Origin: Sediminibacterium sp. KACHI17
Lineage (GTDB): Bacteria; Bacteroidota; Bacteroidia; Chitinophagales; Chitinophagaceae
Length of the DNA: 64,000 bases
Reading direction: 5' to 3'
Assembly (NCBI RefSeq): GCF_040362915.1
Contig: NZ_AP029612.1
Span: forward strand, 2,790,001 to 2,854,000
The notes beneath the pieces are model-generated. The model saw nothing but the letters and a program-made list of their open reading frames with translations, had not been told where the DNA came from and did no database searches. Positions 57,295 to 64,000 of this stretch are shown one piece after another. Each line of letters begins with the position of its first letter. Position 1 is the stretch's first letter. Made by a program: the position numbers and the translations under genes.

Positions 57295-59226
57295 TTATCC
57301 CAACAACACAGTAGCAGTCACTGTCTCACGCATCAATTCGCGAACAGCATCTGCTATTCCTTGTGCGTCATAAGCACATTCTCTATGTAATTCTTTAGGT
57401 GTACCGTGTTCTACGAGTCTGTCAGGGATACCCAACACTTTCACATCAGCTTTATAACCATGCTGATTCATGAATTCCAATACGGCTGATCCGAAACCGC
57501 CCACTACCGTTCCATCTTCAACAGTTACAATTTTATTGTATTTGCTGAAAGCTTCTTGCAACAGATCTTCATCTATTGGTTTCACAAAACGCAGATCGTA
57601 ATGTGCAGGATCCAATCCTTCTGTTCTCAATTCTCTGATCGCTGCTGTTGCAAAATTACCCGGATGTCCGAAGCTTAAAATCGCAACTTCTCTTCCATCT
57701 TTAATTTTTTTTCCCTTACCGATCTGTACTTCTTCAAAAGCAGTTCTCCATTCTGGCATTACACCTTCACCACGTGGGTAGCGAATCACAAATGGATATT
57801 CCGTTTTTTCTAATTGTGCAGTATACATGAGGTTGCGTAATTCCTGTTCATTCATCGGTGCACTCACGATCAGGTTCGGAATACAACGCATGTAAGGAAT
57901 ATCATAACAACCATGGTGTGTAGGTCCATCTTCTCCAACTAGTCCTGCTCTGTCCAAGCAAAGTACAACAGGCAGTTTTTGTATCGCCACATCATGCACT
58001 ACCTGATCATAGGCGCGTTGCATAAAGGAAGAGTAAATATTACAGAACACACGCATTCCCTGTGTGGCCAATCCGGCGCTAAGGGTCACTGCATGCTGTT
58101 CGCAGATACCAACATCGAAGGCGCGGTGAGGCATTTTTTCCATCATGAATTTGAGTGAGGAACCACTAGGCATTGCCGGTGTAACCCCCATCACTTTATC
58201 ATTCATTTCCGCCAGTTCGATCATGGTATGCCCGAAAACATCCTGGTATTTAGGCGGCTGAGGAACATCGATCTTTTTCTTGTAGATCTCGCCGGTTACT
58301 TTATCAAACAAGCCCGGGGCATGCCATTTGGTTTGGTCTTTTTCTGCCAGTGCATATCCTTTTCCTTTTGTGGTAATGATATGCAACAACTTTGGACCTG
58401 GAATCTCTCTCAGATCTTTTAAAGTATCTACCAGTTTGGTGATGTTATGTCCGTCGATTGGACCGAAATAACGAATCTTCAGCGCTTCAAAAAGGTTACT
58501 GCTCTTGCTCACCACCCCTTTCACGCCAGCTTCAATTTTTGAAGCGAGGTCGCGACTTAAGTTTTTACCGACAGGCAGTTTACCCAATAGATTCCACACT
58601 TCATCTCTTACTTTGTTGTAGGTAGGTGATGTGCTGATATCGGTCAAATATTCTTTCAGAGCACCCACATTCGGGTCGATGCTCATACAATTATCGTTCA
58701 GGATGATCAATACATCGCTATCCGCCACACCGGCATGGTTCATGGCTTCGAAAGCCATGCCCGCTGTCATGGACCCATCACCGATCACTGCAATGGATTT
58801 TCGGTTCTCCCCCTTGTATTTGGCAGCCATGGCCATCCCTAAAGCGGCTGAAATAGAGGTGGAGGAATGTCCTACACCGAATGTATCGTATTGACTCTCA
58901 GAGCGTTTTGGGAAGCCGCTCAGGCCTTTGTATTTGCGATTGGTAATGAATTGGTCACGGCGACCCGTCAGGATCTTATGTCCATAAGCCTGATGTCCCA
59001 CATCCCATACCAATTGATCATAAGGTGTATTGTACACATAATGAAGAGCAACGCTTAGTTCTACCACCCCCAAACTGGCAGCAAAATGTCCGCCATGAAC
59101 ACTTACCACATCAATGATATACTGCCTCAATTCATCACAAACCTGATGTAATTGCTCTCTGGTAAGGGTTTTAAGGTCGTCGGGGTTATTGATTCTACCT
59201 AGTAACTGTCCCGGTTTAATCTCCAT
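57295..59226 (-). CDS. dxs: 1-deoxy-D-xylulose-5-phosphate synthase
   Basis: 643 residues from the ATG at 59226; the upstream frame to 59331 is not supported. The thiamine-diphosphate enzyme joins pyruvate and glyceraldehyde-3-phosphate, first step of the MEP isoprenoid route and a precursor supply for pyridoxal phosphate, for which pdxA is present here. Hallmarks are HGGHFAASLGVVELSVALHY, KSIAVIGDGSMTAGMAFEA, LNDNCMSIDPNVG and DVGICEQHAVTLSAGLA. It is divergent from the sensor kinase gene. Confidence 0.97.
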   Translation of the reverse strand: MEIKPGQLLGRINNPDDLKTLTREQLHQVCDELRQYIIDVVSVHGGHFAASLGVVELSVALHYVYNTPYDQLVWDVGHQAYGHKILTGRRDQFITNRKYKGLSGFPKRSESQYDTFGVGHSSTSISAALGMAMAAKYKGENRKSIAVIGDGSMTAGMAFEAMNHAGVADSDVLIILNDNCMSIDPNVGALKEYLTDISTSPTYNKVRDEVWNLLGKLPVGKNLSRDLASKIEAGVKGVVSKSSNLFEALKIRYFGPIDGHNITKLVDTLKDLREIPGPKLLHIITTKGKGYALAEKDQTKWHAPGLFDKVTGEIYKKKIDVPQPPKYQDVFGHTMIELAEMNDKVMGVTPAMPSGSSLKFMMEKMPHRAFDVGICEQHAVTLSAGLATQGMRVFCNIYSSFMQRAYDQVVHDVAIQKLPVVLCLDRAGLVGEDGPTHHGCYDIPYMRCIPNLIVSAPMNEQELRNLMYTAQLEKTEYPFVIRYPRGEGVMPEWRTAFEEVQIGKGKKIKDGREVAILSFGHPGNFATAAIRELRTEGLDPAHYDLRFVKPIDEDLLQEAFSKYNKIVTVEDGTVVGGFGSAVLEFMNQHGYKADVKVLGIPDRLVEHGTPKELHRECAYDAQGIADAVRELMRETVTATVLLG

Positions 59227-59402
59227 GCGGAAGGGTTTGAAATGTAAAAATAGGCTTTTCGTGTTTAGCAATATGCCAAGAATAAGTAAAGAAACAGTTG
59301 GCAAAAGAGAAGGTTCGTCGGCAAGGAACATTAATTTACGCCAAACAAGTGTGCTTTTTGCCTTTAATCAAATTTCGGGATAAGTCGGCGATGCTTTCCC
59401 GC

Positions 59403-59410
59403 TATATTTG
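59403..59410 (+). promoter_or_regulatory. -7 box TATATTTG of the sensor kinase gene
   Basis: A perfect TAnnTTTG ending 7 bases before the ATG at 59418, predicting a leader of only a base or two. It also fixes the start codon. Confidence 0.65.
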
Positions 59411-59417
59411 TTCCCAC

Positions 59418-60482
59418 ATGAAGACTAGTAAATCTACTTTGTATTGGTGGTGCCAGTTAGGGGGGTGGTTGTTCTACGGATTGACCATGGTTTTCTTTGC
59501 CTTTGTCTTCAGAGATCGTCAGGGCGCTATTAATGAGATATTTTATTATCGTTTGGTCGTAACCATTCTCACGGGTATGGTATTTACACATTTATTACGT
59601 GAGTTGGTGATTAGAATGGAGCTTCGTCCACCTATTGATTCCAATAAATGGTGGTTGTTGACCATTACTATTTTATGCATTATTGTATTGTACAGCTTAT
59701 CCAATAGTGCAGTAGTGGAATGGTTGCAATATTATGACCCCGCCATCAAGGCTTCGGTGGCAAAAAGATTCTTGTCCAACCTGATTTTTGATTCACCCAT
59801 GATACTAGTTTGGGTGTCAATTTATTACATTTGGCATTATGTGGAATTGGGTACGAAGAGTGAGATCCAGAAAGTAAAACTGGAAAGCCTTGTAAAAGAA
59901 CTGGAACTTAAAACCATTAAATCGCACATCAATCCACACTTTATTTTTAATGCATTGAATAGTATTCGTGCATTGGTGGATGAGAATCCGAATCGCGCCC
60001 GTACTGCGATCACTGAGTTGAGCAATATCCTGCGTAGCAGTATGCAGGCAGAAAAATTAGAGACCGTTCCTTTTGAAAAGGAATTGAATATTGTAAAAGA
60101 TTATCTGGCATTGGAACATATCCGATTTGAGGACAGACTACGTGTAGAGTATGAGATCGATGAAGATACCTTAGACCAACCAGTGCCTCCGATGATGTTA
60201 CAGACATTGGTTGAGAATGCCATTAAACATGGTATCGGGAAGCAAAAAGATGGTGGATTGATCAAAGTGATTTCTGATTACAGAGATAACCATCATGAAC
60301 TGATCATTCAAAATACAGGGCAATTGAATAGTACCACCAACTCAGATGGATTTGGTATCAACAGTACCCGAAACCGACTGAAGTTATTATTCGGCGGAAA
60401 AGCTAACTTTGAGATCAGGGATATTGGAGGCAATATGGTAGAAGCGGTGGTGAAAATGCCTGTACAACCTGTTTATTCTTAA
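59418..60482 (+). CDS. LytS/YehU-type sensor histidine kinase
   Basis: 354 residues from the ATG at 59418. Four membrane helices fill residues about 5-150. The His_kinase domain (PF06580) then begins with IKSHINPHFIFNALNSIRAL (phosphorylated His near 170), and a short HATPase domain follows: TLVENAIKHGIGKQK (N box) and GFGINSTRNRLKLLFG (G box). There is no periplasmic sensor domain. It is followed 20 bases later by its LytTR response regulator, a standard Bacteroidota pairing. The signal is unknown. Confidence 0.93.
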   Translation: MKTSKSTLYWWCQLGGWLFYGLTMVFFAFVFRDRQGAINEIFYYRLVVTILTGMVFTHLLRELVIRMELRPPIDSNKWWLLTITILCIIVLYSLSNSAVVEWLQYYDPAIKASVAKRFLSNLIFDSPMILVWVSIYYIWHYVELGTKSEIQKVKLESLVKELELKTIKSHINPHFIFNALNSIRALVDENPNRARTAITELSNILRSSMQAEKLETVPFEKELNIVKDYLALEHIRFEDRLRVEYEIDEDTLDQPVPPMMLQTLVENAIKHGIGKQKDGGLIKVISDYRDNHHELIIQNTGQLNSTTNSDGFGINSTRNRLKLLFGGKANFEIRDIGGNMVEAVVKMPVQPVYS

Positions 60483-60502
60483 TTCTATATAATAACCGAT
60501 CT

Positions 60503-61234
60503 ATGGCTATCAAAGCGATCATTATTGATGATGAAAGACTTGCACGTAATGAGTTAAAAAAATTATTGCAGGATCACTCAGATATAGAGGTAATTGAAGA
60601 AGCAGCTAATGTGGATGATGGGATCGAAAAAATTGAGTCCCTCAATCCAGACCTGATCTTCCTCGATATTCAAATGCCCGGTAAAACCGGCTTTGATCTG
60701 CTGGCAGAAGTAGAGAAGGCACCAAAAGTGATCTTTACAACTGCATATGATGAGTATGCCATCAAAGCTTTTGAAGTCAATGCTTTGGATTATCTGCTGA
60801 AACCCATCGAACCAAAACGTTTGGCTGATGCGATCCAAAAACTGCAAGCTGAGATCTTTAAAGAATCCGCCGGATTGAATGGAATCAATAGAGGTCCTCT
60901 TACAGAACACGATCAGGTCTTTGTAAAAGACGGTGAGCGTTGCTGGTTTGTAAAGTTGGGTGAGATCCGTTTGTTTGAAAGTGTTGGTAACTATGCTAAA
61001 GTTTTCTTTGGTACCAATAAACCATTGATCTTAAAATCACTCAATGCACTGGAAGAAAGATTGGACGATCGTATGTTCTTCCGTGCTAACCGTAAACATA
61101 TCATCAACCTTCGCTGGATCGAAAAAATCGAACCTTACTTTAACGGCGGTCTGCTAGTTGACCTGAAAGGTGGCGAAAAGATCGAAGTAAGCCGCAGACA
61201 AACGGTGAAGTTTAAAGAAATGATGAGTCTGTAA
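60503..61234 (+). CDS. LytTR response regulator
   Basis: 243 residues. An N-terminal receiver domain with the phosphorylation Asp55 in LIFLDIQMPGKTGF and the usual Lys in YLLKPIEPKRL is joined to a C-terminal LytTR DNA-binding domain (EIRLFESVGNYAKVF, FFRANRKHIINL, EKIEVSRRQTVKFKEMM). It works with the kinase encoded just upstream. Targets are unknown. A heptad array lies 12 bases after its stop. Confidence 0.95.
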   Translation: MAIKAIIIDDERLARNELKKLLQDHSDIEVIEEAANVDDGIEKIESLNPDLIFLDIQMPGKTGFDLLAEVEKAPKVIFTTAYDEYAIKAFEVNALDYLLKPIEPKRLADAIQKLQAEIFKESAGLNGINRGPLTEHDQVFVKDGERCWFVKLGEIRLFESVGNYAKVFFGTNKPLILKSLNALEERLDDRMFFRANRKHIINLRWIEKIEPYFNGGLLVDLKGGEKIEVSRRQTVKFKEMMSL

Positions 61235-61246
61235 AGAAGGTTGATC

Positions 61247-61347
61247 GTCCATGGTCCATAGACCATGGATGGTAACGTCTTGGTTAATCAGAATAATTAT
61301 CAAACCATATCTTCCTAACCATGGACCATGGACTATGGTTCATTTAC
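61247..61347. repeat. GTCCATR heptad hairpin
   Basis: The left arm has four heptads (GTCCATG, GTCCATA, GACCATG, GATGGTA; 61247-61274) and the inverted right arm four (CATGGAC twice, TATGGTT, CATTTAC; 61320-61347), with an AT-rich loop. The right arm ends 12 bases before the M28 gene. Confidence 0.87.
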
Positions 61348-61359
61348 TATTAGCCCCAT

Positions 61360-62661
61360 ATGAAAAAAAACAACCTATTACTTGCAGCCTTTTTATTGTT
61401 ATCGCTGAGCAGTTTTGCGCAGAAGATAGAAGATCTGATCTCGGAAAAAGAAGTAGCCAGAATTGAGAAGATATTGTCTTCCGATGAAATGGAAGGCCGA
61501 AGAACTTTCACAAAAGGGATAGACAAAGCAGCTGCATTTATCGCTGATGAGTTCAAAAAAACCGGATTGCAAACCTGGAACAACAGTGGCTCTTACTTGC
61601 AACAGTTTGCCATGGTACGTCCTAAGTTCATTAGCGTAACCGCAAGTATCGATGGCATCAGTGTTGATAGCAGAGATGTGATTGTGATGACTTGTCAACC
61701 TGAGATCAAAGTGACAGAACAATCCGGTTACGAAAAAATAACCATTGGTAAAGGGGCGAATCTCGTTACAGAAGCAAGAAAGTTGATGACCGCCAACAAA
61801 AATTATTTTGTTTTGGTGGATACCAGTCATGCACGTGCCATGGGTACGCTCACAAGGATGAAGAGCAACCTTTTCAAAACAGATAAGAACCTTGTTTTCA
61901 TGTTGGCCACTACTGATCCTAAGACCTACAGTATCGAAAGCAAACATGAGGTCACAGAAATGCCGTTAGCGAATGTGGTAGGTGTGCTGCCGGGCAAGAG
62001 CAAAAAAAATGAATACGTGATCTTTTCAGGTCACTATGACCATTTAGGGATCATGGGTAAAGATCGAAACGGGAATGTTCAAACAGATTCGATCTTTAAT
62101 GGTGCAAATGATGATGCTGCAGGAACAACAGCTATGATGGTGCTCGCACAATATTTCAAAGCCATCAATAACAATGAGCGTACATTGATCTTTGTTGCTT
62201 TTACCGCGGAAGAAGTAGGAGGCTATGGTTCTACTTATTTTTCACGTCAATTCAATCCTGAGCAAGTAATGGCAATGTTCAACATTGAAATGATCGGATC
62301 AGAAAGTAAGTGGGGAAAGAATTCTGCATTCATCACTGGCTACGAAAAAACAGATATGGGTAAGATCCTGCAGTCGAATTTAGCAGGAACCGACTTTACA
62401 TTCTATCCAGATCCTTATCCTGCACAACAATTGTTTTATCGCTCTGATAATGCAACCCTTGCAAGATTAGGAGTACCTGCACATACCATTTCTACTACCA
62501 AGATCGATGTTGATCCTTATTACCATAAAGCGAGTGATGAATTCAACACTATTGATGTTGATAACATGACACGCATCATTCGCGCGATCGCATTGAGTTC
62601 GAGAGGTATTGTGAGTGGAAAAGATACACCTACGAGAGTGAATACAAGTGATCTGAGATAA
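61360..62661 (+). CDS. Secreted M28 family peptidase
   Basis: 433 residues with a signal peptide (MKKNNLLLAAFLLLSLSSFAQ). The M28 double-zinc site is complete: SGHYDHLG (His, about 225), FNGANDDAAGT (Asp, about 250), TAEEVGGYGS (catalytic Glu-Glu, about 283), NIEMIG (Glu or Asp ligand, about 310) and VPAHTIST (His, about 374). An inserted PA-like domain is seen at about 95-200. Enzymes of this type are aminopeptidases acting in the periplasm or outside. It is followed by a terminator. Confidence 0.92.
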   Translation: MKKNNLLLAAFLLLSLSSFAQKIEDLISEKEVARIEKILSSDEMEGRRTFTKGIDKAAAFIADEFKKTGLQTWNNSGSYLQQFAMVRPKFISVTASIDGISVDSRDVIVMTCQPEIKVTEQSGYEKITIGKGANLVTEARKLMTANKNYFVLVDTSHARAMGTLTRMKSNLFKTDKNLVFMLATTDPKTYSIESKHEVTEMPLANVVGVLPGKSKKNEYVIFSGHYDHLGIMGKDRNGNVQTDSIFNGANDDAAGTTAMMVLAQYFKAINNNERTLIFVAFTAEEVGGYGSTYFSRQFNPEQVMAMFNIEMIGSESKWGKNSAFITGYEKTDMGKILQSNLAGTDFTFYPDPYPAQQLFYRSDNATLARLGVPAHTISTTKIDVDPYYHKASDEFNTIDVDNMTRIIRAIALSSRGIVSGKDTPTRVNTSDLR

Positions 62662-62676
62662 AAAATGCTTGTTAGG

Positions 62677-62704
62677 AAAGGCTGTTCACATGGACAGCCT
62701 TTTT
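62677..62704 (+). terminator. Intrinsic terminator after the M28 gene
   Basis: AAAGGCTGT pairs with ACAGCCTTT around an 8-base loop and continues into TTTTTC. It lies 15 bases after the stop. Confidence 0.85.
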
Positions 62705-62736
62705 CTTTTTTATACCTTACTAGAAATTGCGCTCAG

Positions 62737-63621
62737 ATGAATTTAAGAAACGCCCTTTTTATCATCTTCCTTTTGCTATCTCTATTTGTACAAGCTCAAA
62801 AATTGAGTTACGAGGAAGAGATTGCCCAATGGAAGAAAGAGCGGATCATTGAATTAAAAGCTGAAAATGGATGGCTGAATCTGGCCGGACTTTTCTGGAT
62901 CAAAGAAGGTAAACAGTATTTTGGTGGAAGTGCCACTGATGATATTCGTTTCCCGATACCATCTTTTCCTGCGCAGGTTGGATATTTTGAAAGAAAGGGG
63001 AATATGGTCAAACAGGTCCTGGAAAAGGATATTGCATTATTAACGAATGGAAGATCACAAAAGGAACAAGTAGTCTTCCATGCAGATTCATTGCAACAGT
63101 CGACTATGTCTTTTGCGCATTATCGATGGACATTATTACAAAGAGATGAGTTGATTGGTATACGTTTCAGAGATCTAAAAAATCCTGCTATCGATGCCTT
63201 GCAGCACATTCCATGTTTTCCGGTGAACACATTATTTCGCGTAAAAGCGAAACTGGTTCCTCCACTTATTCCTAAAAAGATTCCAGTAGCCAATGTACTT
63301 GGACAAATAACACAACAGTTTTCACCTGGAAAACTTGTTTTCGATTTGCAAGGTGAAACCTATAGTCTCGACGCATTGCAGGAGGGTAATAAACTGTTTA
63401 TTGTTTTTGGTGATCGAACAAGTGGTCAGTCTACTTATGCATCCGGACGTTATTTGTATGCAGCTATGCCAGGCGAAGATGGCATCACTGTACTCGATTT
63501 CAATAAAGCATTCAATCCTCCATGTGTATTTACATCTTATGCCACTTGTCTTTTACCTCCTTCGCAAAACATATTACATCTTGCAATAGAAGCGGGAGAA
63601 AAGAGAGTAGGTGATCACTAA
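62737..63621 (+). CDS. DUF1684 domain-containing secreted protein
   Basis: 294 residues from the ATG at 62737, with a signal peptide (MNLRNALFIIFLLLSLFVQAQ); the frame is open from 62665, but that part is the terminator. The family marks are NGWLNLAGLFWIKEGKQYFG at the start of the mature domain and FVFGDRTSGQSTYASGRYLY-like sequence (here IVFGDRTSGQSTYASGRYLY), then FNKAFNPPCVFTSYATC. DUF1684 proteins are widespread and of unknown function. It overlaps the convergent membrane gene by 4 bases. Confidence 0.88.
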   Translation: MNLRNALFIIFLLLSLFVQAQKLSYEEEIAQWKKERIIELKAENGWLNLAGLFWIKEGKQYFGGSATDDIRFPIPSFPAQVGYFERKGNMVKQVLEKDIALLTNGRSQKEQVVFHADSLQQSTMSFAHYRWTLLQRDELIGIRFRDLKNPAIDALQHIPCFPVNTLFRVKAKLVPPLIPKKIPVANVLGQITQQFSPGKLVFDLQGETYSLDALQEGNKLFIVFGDRTSGQSTYASGRYLYAAMPGEDGITVLDFNKAFNPPCVFTSYATCLLPPSQNILHLAIEAGEKRVGDH

Positions 63622-64000
63622 GATTTTAGCAATTGTCTGATACTGCTCAAGTGCGCAAATAGCACAACCGGAACAATCAATCCGGGAAGAAATACATAAG
63701 GGAAATGCGTCAACCCGATATTCGGTTGTTCAAAACCAAAACGCTGAAAAGATGTAGGTACGGAAAGAATACCGTGGTAAGCGATATTGATCAATAGCCC
63801 TAAGCAAATCAGATTCCAGATCAGTAACACTGTTTTGTTGAGTAGCTTTTTGTAATAGCCCAAATAAGCAACCAGCGGTGCTGAGATACCAGAAATGATA
63901 TCAAAGTTGATTCCTTCAAAAGTCATCAGTTCGGGCACCAGTTGAAGTGTATACAAAGAGAATAAGCAAAGCTCTACCGGGATCCTCACAACATGTAATA
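63618..64000 (-). CDS. Membrane protein, C-terminal part (partial)
   Basis: The minus-strand frame is open from the window edge at 64000 (...LHVVRIPVELC) to its stop at 63618, 127 codons. The GTG at 63989 is probably internal. Four membrane helices are predicted in the visible part (about MTFEGINFDIISGISAPLVA, then LLIWNLICLGLLINIAYHGI and FLPGLIVPVVLFAHLS). It resembles uncharacterised integral membrane proteins of Bacteroidota, but I cannot name the family. The N-terminus is outside the window. Confidence 0.7.
   Translation of the reverse strand, partial: LHVVRIPVELCLFSLYTLQLVPELMTFEGINFDIISGISAPLVAYLGYYKKLLNKTVLLIWNLICLGLLINIAYHGILSVPTSFQRFGFEQPNIGLTHFPYVFLPGLIVPVVLFAHLSSIRQLLKS

Noticed and set aside
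4081..61347. CRISPR arrays as an explanation of the tandem repeats
   Set aside because: Units are 7 bases and contiguous, with no spacers of uniform length and no cas genes.

Overview
The window is chromosomal DNA of a Bacteroidota bacterium, most likely family Chitinophagaceae (inference from gene content; no rRNA is present to place it). Supporting signs are the promoters of the TTTG / TAnnTTTG type, almost no Shine-Dalgarno sequences, moderate to low GC, a TonB receptor with a carboxypeptidase-like domain, a Tricorn-type protease, DUF3098 and DUF3108 proteins, the order ftsX-DUF3098-uppP, and a Bacteroidota-style DksA behind ileS. It is a dense housekeeping region of about 60 genes. I see no rRNA, tRNA, transposase, phage gene or CRISPR array, and no gene-free stretch longer than 300 bases.

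Layout. 1-9.3 kb: end of atpA, a Crp/Fnr regulator with a near-perfect operator, small membrane and YCII proteins, a TonB receptor, then an operon-like run of membrane proteins with a winged-helix regulator and an ABC-2 type exporter. 9.3-20.3 kb: LolA-like protein, aldose epimerase, pdxA, rsmA, hydroxyacid dehydrogenase, CPBP protease, greA, HIT protein, MFS and MBL proteins, DUF3108 and a flippase-like protein. 20.4-29 kb: ruvC, uppP, DUF3098, ftsX, leuS, an SbtA-like bicarbonate permease and a divergent LysR regulator. 29-35 kb: Tricorn-like protease, M23 peptidase, TIP30-like oxidoreductase, ruvB. 35-44.8 kb: a complete heme pathway, hemA-C-D-E-F-B-L on the minus strand and hemH-hemJ divergently on the plus strand. 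Together these cover glutamyl-tRNA to protoheme by the C5 route, using aerobic HemF and HemJ. 45-64 kb: ileS, dksA, an MsbA-like exporter, rbfA, a LolE-like permease, the transketolase N-half, frr, an EamA transporter, mscL, scpA, dxs, a LytS/LytTR two-component pair, an M28 peptidase and a DUF1684 protein.

The unusual layer is between and inside the genes. More than twenty short arrays built from degenerate 7-base units lie in the gaps, usually as two arms in opposite orientation that can fold into a hairpin. Their sequences fall into several unrelated families (GTCCATR, GTGAGTA, GTGAATG, AGTCAAA, AGCTTAT and others), but the 7-base period is shared. Two arrays sit inside essential genes without breaking the frame: six tandem heptads (42 nt = 14 codons) in hemC, and an AGCTGCA-type pair in leuS. 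Others form the last codons and stop of hemD, rbfA and ftsX. In the heme operon a four-helix-bundle gene of the 23S-rRNA-intervening-sequence (S23) family is enclosed by perfect 26-bp inverted repeats of a related family. An 'empty' 29-bp hairpin of the same family lies downstream of frr. This heptad-repeat system and the S23 element are the best candidates for something undescribed.
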